A stretch of DNA of 64,000 nucleotides, from the NCBI RefSeq assembly GCF_002926165.1, contig NZ_MAGP01000097.1, positions 31,885 to 95,884 of the forward strand. The letters are read 5' to 3'. This stretch comes from Micromonospora chalcea (GTDB taxonomy: Bacteria > Actinomycetota > Actinomycetes > Mycobacteriales > Micromonosporaceae). Below, piece after piece: positions 32,686 to 39,810 of the stretch; the first letter of the stretch is position 1, and each line of letters opens with the position of its first letter. Below the pieces are notes generated by a model. It made no database searches, was not told the origin of the DNA, and was given only the letters and a program-made list of their open reading frames with translations. The translations under genes were made by a program, and so were the position numbers.

Positions 32686-33921
32686 TCACACCCGGGTGAT
32701 GCGGACCGCGTCGGCGACCACGTACCCGGTCCCGGCGCTCCAGCGGCTCACCCCGACCTTGTCCCCGGCGCCGGCGGCGAGTGTGAACACGCCGAGCGAG
32801 ACCCAGCGTCCGCCGCCGGTGCGCTGGTCGACCGCCACCGACCGGTTGCCGGTCGTGGTGGCGACCAGGTACGGGGTGCGGTCGTTGTAGCCGGGGTCGG
32901 CCGGGTACCACACCGACACCTCGTAGGCGCCGGTCGCGGGCAGGCTCGCCCGGAACCAGGCCACGTCGCTGGCCGCCACCGGCGTGGCGAAGCGGTAGTC
33001 GGCGCCGTAGCGCTGCCCGGAGTACGCGGAGGCGCCCCAGGCCGCGCCCGCGCTGAACCCGCCCGACGTGGCGTTGTCGACCGTGACGCTCCACGACGCG
33101 GGCGGGGTGCCGGCCCGTACGTTCAGGTAGTTGCGGTCGATCTTCATGGTCACGCCGCCCCACGTCTCGGTGACGTCCCCGGCGTACTGGTGCAGGCGCT
33201 GCTGGTCGGCGTAGCGGTCGTCGGCGCAGTACGTGCCCCCGTCGGTGTCCGCGACGCCGTTCCACCAGGCGATCCAGATCTGGTCCAGGCGCAGGTACCG
33301 GGTGTCGTCGTAGGCGTTGCAGACGTCGGTGATGCCGGACGAGCCGCTGGAGTACATGCCGGCGAGGTAGCCGCGCGTGTGCAGCCGCTCGACCCAGCCG
33401 GAGAGGAAGGAGAGCACGGTGGCCCGGCAGCTCGCGTTCGACGGGTACTGCTCGATGTCGTTGTAGAGCGTGCTGCCCGCGCCGATGCCGAGCGCCGTCG
33501 CGGCGGCGACCGCGCTGTCCGCCGCGGTCCGGCCCTGCCCGCGGGCGGTGGCCGGGTCGGCGGACATCTTCGGCGTACGGGTGCCGCACGGCGCCTGGTA
33601 GCCCAGCTCGATCGGGATCAGCCGCCAGCCCTTGCGGGTCTGGTCGGCGACCCAGGTCGCGGTCAGGTTGGGCTGGGCGCACGTGCGGCTGGCGCCGCTG
33701 ATGTAGACGCCGACCGCGCGGTACGGCGAGGCGGTCAGCCAGGCGTCCATCGCGGCCTGCGACGGCGCGGTGCACGTGTCGAAGCCCTTGCCGGTGAACG
33801 TGCCGGGCTGCGGGCCGACCGCGGCGACAGTGGCGGCGGCCTCGGCCGGGGCGGCCGCGGTGGCCGGGGCCGCGGCCGCGGCCACAACGAGAAGTGTCAG
33901 GGCCGTGACGAACGCTCTCAT
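32686..33921 (-). CDS. secreted DUF1906 (Rv2525c-like) glycoside-hydrolase-fold protein with golvesin-like C-terminal domain
   Basis: A 411-aa exported protein. After a signal peptide (cleavage near TAAA, ~24) residues ~45-275 match the DUF1906/Rv2525c-like TIM barrel related to GH25 lysozymes: GKGFDTCTAPS at the start, YRAVGVYISG, PIELGYQAPC and YNDIEQYP with the acidic pair. Residues ~290-411 form a beta-sandwich domain (golvesin/xanthan-lyase type) also found in the adjacent amidase. The pairing suggests cell-wall-directed enzymes with a shared binding module. Start ATG 33921 has AGGAGGGG upstream. Catalysis by DUF1906 proteins is not well established. Confidence 0.82.
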   Translation of the reverse strand: MRAFVTALTLLVVAAAAAPATAAAPAEAAATVAAVGPQPGTFTGKGFDTCTAPSQAAMDAWLTASPYRAVGVYISGASRTCAQPNLTATWVADQTRKGWRLIPIELGYQAPCGTRTPKMSADPATARGQGRTAADSAVAAATALGIGAGSTLYNDIEQYPSNASCRATVLSFLSGWVERLHTRGYLAGMYSSGSSGITDVCNAYDDTRYLRLDQIWIAWWNGVADTDGGTYCADDRYADQQRLHQYAGDVTETWGGVTMKIDRNYLNVRAGTPPASWSVTVDNATSGGFSAGAAWGASAYSGQRYGADYRFATPVAASDVAWFRASLPATGAYEVSVWYPADPGYNDRTPYLVATTTGNRSVAVDQRTGGGRWVSLGVFTLAAGAGDKVGVSRWSAGTGYVVADAVRITRV

Positions 33922-34131
33922 CGGCGCCCCTCCTGTGAAGGGTTCCTCGCTCGACGGCGAGACTTGGGCAGGATTTCTACCACGCATCGACGAACGACGA
34001 CAGATGGTGGTGGCGAAAGTTTTCACAATGGAAACGATCATTGAAGGGTATCGACAGAGCGCCCGACGCCGGGATAGCGTGCCCACACTCACGAGCGTCG
34101 ATCGATATTGCGCCGTCACCCGAGGAGCGCC

Positions 34132-34284
34132 ATGCCCACGTCACGATCCCCCCGTCTGCGACGCCGAGGTCTGCTCGGCGTACCCGCCCTGGCGGCCGCC
34201 GCCCTCGTGGTGGCCGTCCGTCCCGGTACGGCGCACGCCGCGCCGAAGGCCGAGTGCCTCGCCGACCTGCTCCGGGAGCAGTGA
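34132..34284 (+). CDS. 50-aa signal-peptide-like ORF overlapping amidase start
   Basis: A short reading frame with its own GAGGAG site: MPTSRSPRLRRRGLLG, then a hydrophobic Ala/Val stretch and GTAHAAPKAECLADLLREQ, then TGA. It reads as a complete export signal (twin-arginine-like RRRGLLG, cleavage after AHA) followed by 14 residues. Its stop overlaps the amidase ATG as TGATG in the next frame. Either it is a small secreted peptide coupled to the amidase, or the signal of the amidase cut off by a one-base frame change. ECLADLLRE resembles the start of amidase catalytic domains, which supports the second view. Confidence 0.6.
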   Translation: MPTSRSPRLRRRGLLGVPALAAAALVVAVRPGTAHAAPKAECLADLLREQ

Positions 34285-35249
34285 TGGCGACCATTCCCTG
34301 GCTCGTTGACGTGCTGCGGGCCGCCGGCGTGCAGGTGGTGGTCGAGGGCGACTGGCTCAACCGGATGCGCTCCGGCTCGTTCGACCCGATCGGCGTGCTC
34401 TGGCACCACACCGCCGCCACGTCCAGCGCCACCAACCCGCACCCGGCGCTGAACATCTGCATCAACGGCCGCTCCGACCTGCCCGGCCCGCTCTGCCAGG
34501 CGCTCGTGGACTACCACGGCGTGTTCCACGTGATCTCGGCCGGCCGGTGCAACCACGCCGGCACCAGCGGCGGCAGCGGCCCGATCCCGGCCGGCGACGG
34601 CAACACGCTGATGATCGGCTGGGAGATCGACTACAACGGCGTCGACCAGCGGATGACCACCGCCCAGTACAACGCGAGCATCGCGGCCACCGCCGCCGTG
34701 CTCAAGCGGCTCGGCCGGGACTCCAGCTACGCCCGGGGGCACCGGGAGACCAGCACCACCGGCAAGATCGACCCGTCCTTCATCGACCTGAACACGATGC
34801 GCGCCGACGTGGCCGCCAAGATGGCCGGCGGCGGCACCGGCTGGACGTCGACGGTGGACAACGCCACCGCGGGCCGGTTCACCGCCAGCGCCAACTGGGG
34901 CACCTCGACCTACTCCGGGCAGCGCTACGGCGCCGACTACCGGTACGCGGACCCGGTCGCCGCGAGCGACGCCGCCTGGTACAAGTTCAACGTCCCCCGT
35001 ACCGGCAACTACCGGGTCGACGCGTGGTGGCCGGCGAACGCGGGCTACAACGCGGCCACGCCGTACATCGTCGCCACCACCACCGGCAACCGGACGGTCA
35101 CCGTCGACCAGCGGGCGACCGGCGGGCAGTGGCGCTCACTCGGCACGTTCACGCTGCCGGCCGGGGACGCCAACCGGGTGGCGGTCAGCCGGTGGAGCTC
35201 CGCCGCCGGCCTGGTCATCGCCGACGCGGTCCGGCTGACCGAGGTCTGA
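34284..35249 (+). CDS. N-acetylmuramoyl-L-alanine amidase (Amidase_2) with golvesin-like domain
   Basis: A 321-aa peptidoglycan amidase that would cleave the MurNAc-L-Ala bond. The Zn site is visible: H41/H42 in GVLWHHTAA, the second histidine in ARGHRETS (~154) and the catalytic Lys in TGKIDPSFID. Residues ~195-321 form the same beta-sandwich domain as in the divergent DUF1906 protein (SGQRYGADYRYADPVAASD and the VSRWSS...ADAVRLTEV end). The protein as read from ATG 34284 has no signal peptide; a signal-like ORF ends at its start codon in another frame. Confidence 0.85.
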   Translation: MATIPWLVDVLRAAGVQVVVEGDWLNRMRSGSFDPIGVLWHHTAATSSATNPHPALNICINGRSDLPGPLCQALVDYHGVFHVISAGRCNHAGTSGGSGPIPAGDGNTLMIGWEIDYNGVDQRMTTAQYNASIAATAAVLKRLGRDSSYARGHRETSTTGKIDPSFIDLNTMRADVAAKMAGGGTGWTSTVDNATAGRFTASANWGTSTYSGQRYGADYRYADPVAASDAAWYKFNVPRTGNYRVDAWWPANAGYNAATPYIVATTTGNRTVTVDQRATGGQWRSLGTFTLPAGDANRVAVSRWSSAAGLVIADAVRLTEV

Positions 35250-35259
35250 ATCCGCGGAC

Positions 35260-35288
35260 GCGGCCGGGTGGACATCCCACCCGGCCGC
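35260..35288. terminator. bidirectional hairpin after amidase gene
   Basis: Perfect 12-bp arms (35260-35271, 35277-35288), loop 5 nt, between the convergent amidase and epoxide hydrolase genes. Confidence 0.8.
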
Positions 35289-35302
35289 ATCCGTCCCGGC
35301 AG

Positions 35303-36532
35303 TCAGCGCAGCGAGCGGAAGGCCGCCCGCATCTCCTGCGCGAACAACTCCGGCTGCTCCCAGGCGGCGAAGTGCCCACCCCGGTCCAGCTGGTTGTAGT
35401 GGATCAGGTTCGGGTACGCCCGCTCCGCCCAGCTGCGCGGCGCGAGCAGGATCTCGTCCGGGAACTGGCTCACCGCGGCCGGCACCCGGACGCCCTTCGC
35501 GGCGAAGAACGACAGCGCGTTCTGCGCGTACAGCCGGGCCGAGGACACGCCGGTGTTGGTCAGCCAGTAGAGCGTGACGTTGTCCAGGATGTCGTCGCGG
35601 CTCAGGCCGCCGGGCCGGCCGGCGAAGGCGGCGCAGATCAGATCCAGGCTGGCTGCGTCGTGGTCGAGCATGAACGTCGCCAGCCCGGCCGGCGAGTCGG
35701 CGAGCGCCGTCAGCGTCTCCGGGCGGGTCGTCATGATCAGCGCGTACGCGGAGTGCTTCCAGAAGAAGTCGATCCGCTCGCAGGCGGCCCGCTCCTCGTC
35801 CGAGAGCCCGGCCGGCAGCTCCGCGAGGGGGTTGTTCACGCCGGTGATGCCGCGTTGCAGCAGCGCGTCGATGTCCGGCGGCACCACGCACGGCATGTTC
35901 GTGTGGATGCCGGCGAGTTCCGGCGGCGCCTGCACGCCGAGCATGTCGGTGATCAGCGCGCCCCAGTCGCCGCCCTGGGCCACGAACCGGGTGTAGCCCA
36001 GCCGCCGCATCAGCTCGGTCCAGGCGCGGGCGATGTGCTGCGGGTCCCAGCCGGGCCCGTCCGGCTTGCCGGAGAAGCCGTAGCCGGGCATCGACGGGAT
36101 CACCAGGTGGAACGCGTCCGAGGCGCGGCCGCCGTGCGCGGTCGGGTCGGTGAGCGGGCCGATGATCTTCAGCTGCTCGATCACCGATCCCGGCCACCCG
36201 TGAGTGACGATCAGCGGCAGCGCGTCGTCGTGCCGGGACCGGACGTGGATGAAGTGGATGTCCAGGCCGTCGATCTCGGTGACGAAGTTCGGCAGGTCGT
36301 TGAGCCGCGCCTCGACCTTGCGCCAGTCGTACTCGGTCGCCCAGTACCGGGCCAGCGCCTGGCTGGTCTCCAGCGGCACACCCTGGGACTGGTCGTCCAC
36401 CGTCTGGCGCTCTGGCCACCGGGTGGCCGCGAGCCGGGTCCGCAGGTCCTGCAGGTCCGCCTCCGGCACGTCGACGCGGAACTCGCGGATGTCGGCGCCG
36501 GTACGCGTCGGCGTCAGGGTCTTGACGGCCAC
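35303..36532 (-). CDS. epoxide hydrolase (EHN-type alpha/beta hydrolase)
   Basis: A 409-aa cytosolic alpha/beta hydrolase with the N-terminal EHN lid domain typical of microsomal-type epoxide hydrolases. HGWPGS (111-116) is the oxyanion loop, the nucleophile is D189 in AQGGDWGA, and the catalytic His is in DRGGHFAAWEQP near residue 388. Family members open epoxides by ester formation on the Asp. The GTG at 36532 has GAGGAGG 6 nt upstream and is chosen for family length. A truncated redoxin gene lies 22 nt upstream on the same strand. Role probably detoxification; substrate unknown. Confidence 0.92.
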   Translation of the reverse strand: MAVKTLTPTRTGADIREFRVDVPEADLQDLRTRLAATRWPERQTVDDQSQGVPLETSQALARYWATEYDWRKVEARLNDLPNFVTEIDGLDIHFIHVRSRHDDALPLIVTHGWPGSVIEQLKIIGPLTDPTAHGGRASDAFHLVIPSMPGYGFSGKPDGPGWDPQHIARAWTELMRRLGYTRFVAQGGDWGALITDMLGVQAPPELAGIHTNMPCVVPPDIDALLQRGITGVNNPLAELPAGLSDEERAACERIDFFWKHSAYALIMTTRPETLTALADSPAGLATFMLDHDAASLDLICAAFAGRPGGLSRDDILDNVTLYWLTNTGVSSARLYAQNALSFFAAKGVRVPAAVSQFPDEILLAPRSWAERAYPNLIHYNQLDRGGHFAAWEQPELFAQEMRAAFRSLR

Positions 36533-36554
36533 GGGTTGTCCTCCTCGGGTCGGG

Positions 36555-36839
36555 TCAGGGACCGAACGTGAAGACGTACGCGCGGAGACGCCGACCCAGC
36601 GGTCGGCCAGCGTGCGCGCCGATCACCGTGAGCCCCAGATCCCGGTAGTCGCGGTGCCACGCCCGCACGTACGGGGCGGTGCGGATCCCGTTCACGCAGG
36701 TGTACTCCCAGACGTCGACCAGAACCACGCGCCCGCGCAGCTCCTCCGGCGTCAGCGGCGCGGAGTTCACCCACCGGCGGACGTCGATCGGCGGCAGCCG
36801 GGTCGCCACGGCAAGGTCGTCACGCGAAGCGCCGGTCAT
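36555..36839 (-). pseudogene. truncated redoxin (DipZ/TlpA-like thioredoxin fold) remnant
   Basis: A 94-aa frame starting MTGASRDDLAVAT. Residues ~30-76 (APLTPEELRGRVVLVDVWEYTCVNGIRT, then PYVRAWHRDYRDLGLTVIGAH) are the beginning of a thioredoxin-like domain as in DipZ-associated redoxins, which usually continue for another 80-100 residues. Here the homology stops after VIGAH and an Arg-rich tail (RPLGRRLRAYVF) reaches a stop. The usual second half of the fold is missing, so I treat it as a gene truncated by deletion or rearrangement. It keeps a good Shine-Dalgarno sequence (GAGGAAGGGG), so it may still be translated. Confidence 0.6.
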
Positions 36840-37013
36840 GCGGGACCCCTTCCTCGGCGGACCGTCGGCGGTTACCCGGACGGCACGGCTTCGAACGGCC
36901 GCCCGAGGCAGGTGCGCGGGCGTTTGCCCGCCGCCCGGCGGGGTAGGACGCTGCGCCACCCGAGGGCGGGCCGTGCCAGGCGGCGTGGGCGGCCGGGACG
37001 TCGCGGAGGGTCG

Positions 37014-39239
37014 ATGACGGCTGGACCAGGGCGGGCGCAGGCCCCGCCGGGCGAGGTGGTGGAGCTGCGGGTGCACGGGGTCTCCGCGGGCGGGGCCGCC
37101 GAGGTGCTGGGCCGGCCGCTGGTCCGGCAGGTCGCGGGCGACCACAGCGCCGGCTTTTACCGTCCCCGTCCGGACCTGGCCGACGGGCGCGGCGCGAGCG
37201 GAGTGACGCTGGAGGCGTACCAGTGGAACGACCTGCCGTCCGGCACCGCGCTGCGTACCCTCTCGCTGCTGTTCCTGATGCCCTTCATGCTGCTCAACGT
37301 GGCCGTGTGGATGCGGCCGGGGGACGCCGTCGGCGGCGCGGTGGTGCGGGCGCTGTGCCGGGTGCTGGGGTTGAGCCTGACCGCGTTGTACGTGCTCGCC
37401 GGGGCCGGGGTCGCGCTGGACCTGGTGGCCTGGCAGTGCCTGTCCGTCCCGGCGTGCGTCGCCGACCGGGAGTGGCTGTCCTGGATGGGCGGGCGGCCGG
37501 TCGGGCTGCGGCTGGTGGTGCTGGCGCTGGTCCCGGCGGCCGCGGTGAGCCTGGTCTGGTGGGGCTCCCGGCGGCCGGGACGCTCGTTCACCGCGTTCCG
37601 GGCGCCGGAGCGGGCGACGGCCGGGCCTCCGCTGAGCACGATCGGCCAGTGGGACACCGAGCCGCTGATGGGCCGGCTGCGTTCGATCCACATCGCGGCG
37701 GCCTTCGCCACCCTCGACGGCTGTCTCCTCGCCGCCCGGGCCGCGCAGGGCGTCCCGCCCACGGTGGCGGTGCTGCTGGCGGTCACCGGCGCGGTGCTGC
37801 TCGCCTGCCTGGTCCTGGTCTGCGTGCCGCCGCTCGTCGACCGGGCGCCCACCGACCCGCGACGTGACCGGGTCGCCCGGGTGCTGCGCGGCACCGCGAT
37901 CGGGCTCACCGTCGTGGTGGCCGGGTATCTGCTGTTCGCCCCGGCCCGCTGGCGTGCCGGCGGCGGGCTGCCCGGCTACGGCTCGATCCTGACCTGGCTG
38001 CTGGTCACGCACGCGGTACTGCTCGGCGGCCTGGCCGCGGTGCTGATCTGGCACCGCCTACGAGTCCGCGGCCACCAGCCGCCGAACGGGCTCGGGGCGC
38101 TCGTGGTAGCCGCGGCGGCGGGCGGGCTCGCGGTGGCGTACTCCGCCGAGCTGGTCCAGCGCACCGCCGACCTGCTGGACCGGGGCGTGTCCCCGGCGGA
38201 CGACATACCGGGCCCGACGCACGCGTACACCTGGGCGATCTACGGCTTCTTCCGCGCGCTGCTGGTCACCCTGGTGGTCGCGGCCGTGGTGGCGCTGGTG
38301 TCCCGGCGCGGCCGGATGCGGGCCGCCGGGGCGATCGTCGAGCGGGACTTCCCGTCGCCGCCGGCCGAGGCGGCGCCCCGGCTGCGGCAGGTCCGGACGA
38401 TGATCGTGCGGGCCCGGTTCACCGACCTGCTGGTGCCGCTGGCGGTGCTGTTCGCCGTCATGGCCGGACTGGGCGCGGCGACCACCGCGATGGCGCTGGT
38501 CCGTCCCGATCCGGGCGAGACGCTGGAGCACCGCACGCACGTCCCGGCGGAGCTGGTCATGTTCGGCATCGAGGTGGGCGGGGTGGCGATCTCGGCGGCG
38601 GTGCTGGCCCTCATCCTCGCCGGGATCTTCGCCTACCGCAGTCCCGGGTTCCGGCACCACGTCGGCGTGCTCTTCGACCTGGCCACGTTCTGGCCCCGGG
38701 CGGCACACCCGTTCGCACCGCCCTGCTACGCCGAGCGGGCCGTGCCGGAGCTGGCCCGGCGCATCACGTACCTGGTGCACAGCGGCAACGGGGTGCTGCT
38801 GTCCGGCTACAGCCACGGCTCGGTGCTCGTCGCCGCCACCGTCCTGCAGCTACCGGCGGAGGTCAGCGCGCGGGTCGCCCTGCTCACCTACAGCTCGCCG
38901 CTGCGCCGGCTCTACGCCCGGCTGTTCCCCGCCTACGTCGGCGGCGAGATGCTGCGCGGGATCGGCGGCCGGATCGGCTGGCGGTGGCGCAACCTGTGGC
39001 GGGACACCGACGCGCTGGGCGGATGGATCTTCTCCCCGCACCGCCCGGACGAGCCGGCCCGCGTCACCGGCCCGGAGGCAACTGTGGACCGTCGCCTCCG
39101 GGATCCGGAGAGCCTGGTCGCCCCGCCCTGGGACAGCGTCCCCCCGCCGATCAAGGGTCACCTCCCGTCGGAGGACGACCCGGCGTACGCCGAGACGGTG
39201 CGGGACCTGGCCGGGCGGCTGCGCGCCGCCGAGCCGTGA
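37014..39239 (+). CDS. large polytopic membrane protein with lipase-like GYSHGS motif
   Basis: A 741-aa protein I cannot assign to a named family. It starts with a soluble VVELRVHGVSAGGAAEV segment, the beta-strand/HG opening of an alpha/beta hydrolase. Roughly ten hydrophobic helices follow between residues 80 and 550, and then LSGYSHGSVLVAA (~598-610), whose GxSxG is a nucleophile elbow, and a soluble C-terminus. The hydrolase core thus appears split by the membrane domain. Related actinobacterial proteins are annotated only as hypothetical or integral membrane proteins. ATG 37014 has GGAGGG upstream. Orientation differs from both neighbours. Confidence 0.75.
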   Translation: MTAGPGRAQAPPGEVVELRVHGVSAGGAAEVLGRPLVRQVAGDHSAGFYRPRPDLADGRGASGVTLEAYQWNDLPSGTALRTLSLLFLMPFMLLNVAVWMRPGDAVGGAVVRALCRVLGLSLTALYVLAGAGVALDLVAWQCLSVPACVADREWLSWMGGRPVGLRLVVLALVPAAAVSLVWWGSRRPGRSFTAFRAPERATAGPPLSTIGQWDTEPLMGRLRSIHIAAAFATLDGCLLAARAAQGVPPTVAVLLAVTGAVLLACLVLVCVPPLVDRAPTDPRRDRVARVLRGTAIGLTVVVAGYLLFAPARWRAGGGLPGYGSILTWLLVTHAVLLGGLAAVLIWHRLRVRGHQPPNGLGALVVAAAAGGLAVAYSAELVQRTADLLDRGVSPADDIPGPTHAYTWAIYGFFRALLVTLVVAAVVALVSRRGRMRAAGAIVERDFPSPPAEAAPRLRQVRTMIVRARFTDLLVPLAVLFAVMAGLGAATTAMALVRPDPGETLEHRTHVPAELVMFGIEVGGVAISAAVLALILAGIFAYRSPGFRHHVGVLFDLATFWPRAAHPFAPPCYAERAVPELARRITYLVHSGNGVLLSGYSHGSVLVAATVLQLPAEVSARVALLTYSSPLRRLYARLFPAYVGGEMLRGIGGRIGWRWRNLWRDTDALGGWIFSPHRPDEPARVTGPEATVDRRLRDPESLVAPPWDSVPPPIKGHLPSEDDPAYAETVRDLAGRLRAAEP

Positions 39240-39252
39240 CGCGGGCATGGCT

Positions 39253-39810
39253 TCACGCGGGCGGGTGGTCCGCCTCGAACCGCTCCCGGGTGAGGAACGC
39301 CAGCCTCGCCCGCTTGTCCGGCATGTCGATCTCCTCACCGAGCGTGAATCCCTCGATGCGCAGGCGGCGCAGCATGGCGTCGTTGCGCACGTCCGGCTCG
39401 GCCACCACGCGACGCGCGGCCGGGTCGCGCAGCAGGAACCGCATCAGGGCCGGGAAGACCGCGCCGGTCACGCCGCGCGGGTACCGCCGGGGCGGGTCGA
39501 GCAGCAGGTGCATCCCCACGTCGCCGGGCTGCACCGGGTAACGCTCGCCGACCGGGTCCGCCTCCGGCTGGTACGTCTGGAACAGCCCGATCGGCTCGCC
39601 GTCGAGCCGGATCAGGTACGCGTGGTGGGTCTCCAGCCCGTCGACGAACGCGTAGATGTCGCGTACCTGGTCGACGGTGTGCGAGCCCATGCCCCAGAAC
39701 CGGTTGCGGGGCCGGATCACCCAGCCGTGCAGCAGGCCGGCGTCCCGCTCGGGGCGGAGCGGCTCCAGCGCCAGCGCGCCGAGGCCGGAAATCGACTCCA
39801 GGTGGATCAC
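39253..39810 (-). CDS. GNAT acyltransferase, second DesC/IucB-like enzyme of the siderophore locus
   Basis: A 185-aa GNAT of the siderophore type that acylates hydroxylamines. It aligns by eye with the DesC protein encoded downstream: both have WVxxP near residue 30, PGDVGMH(L/F)L, and (A/V)EPDVRN. The acetyl-CoA pocket residues differ, so acyl preference may too. Its GTG start overlaps the stop of the penicillin-acylase gene (GTGA), hence translational coupling. Both would be transcribed from the iron-box promoter at 41895. It may make acyl variants of the desferrioxamine building block. Confidence 0.85.
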   Translation of the reverse strand: MIHLESISGLGALALEPLRPERDAGLLHGWVIRPRNRFWGMGSHTVDQVRDIYAFVDGLETHHAYLIRLDGEPIGLFQTYQPEADPVGERYPVQPGDVGMHLLLDPPRRYPRGVTGAVFPALMRFLLRDPAARRVVAEPDVRNDAMLRRLRIEGFTLGEEIDMPDKRARLAFLTRERFEADHPPA

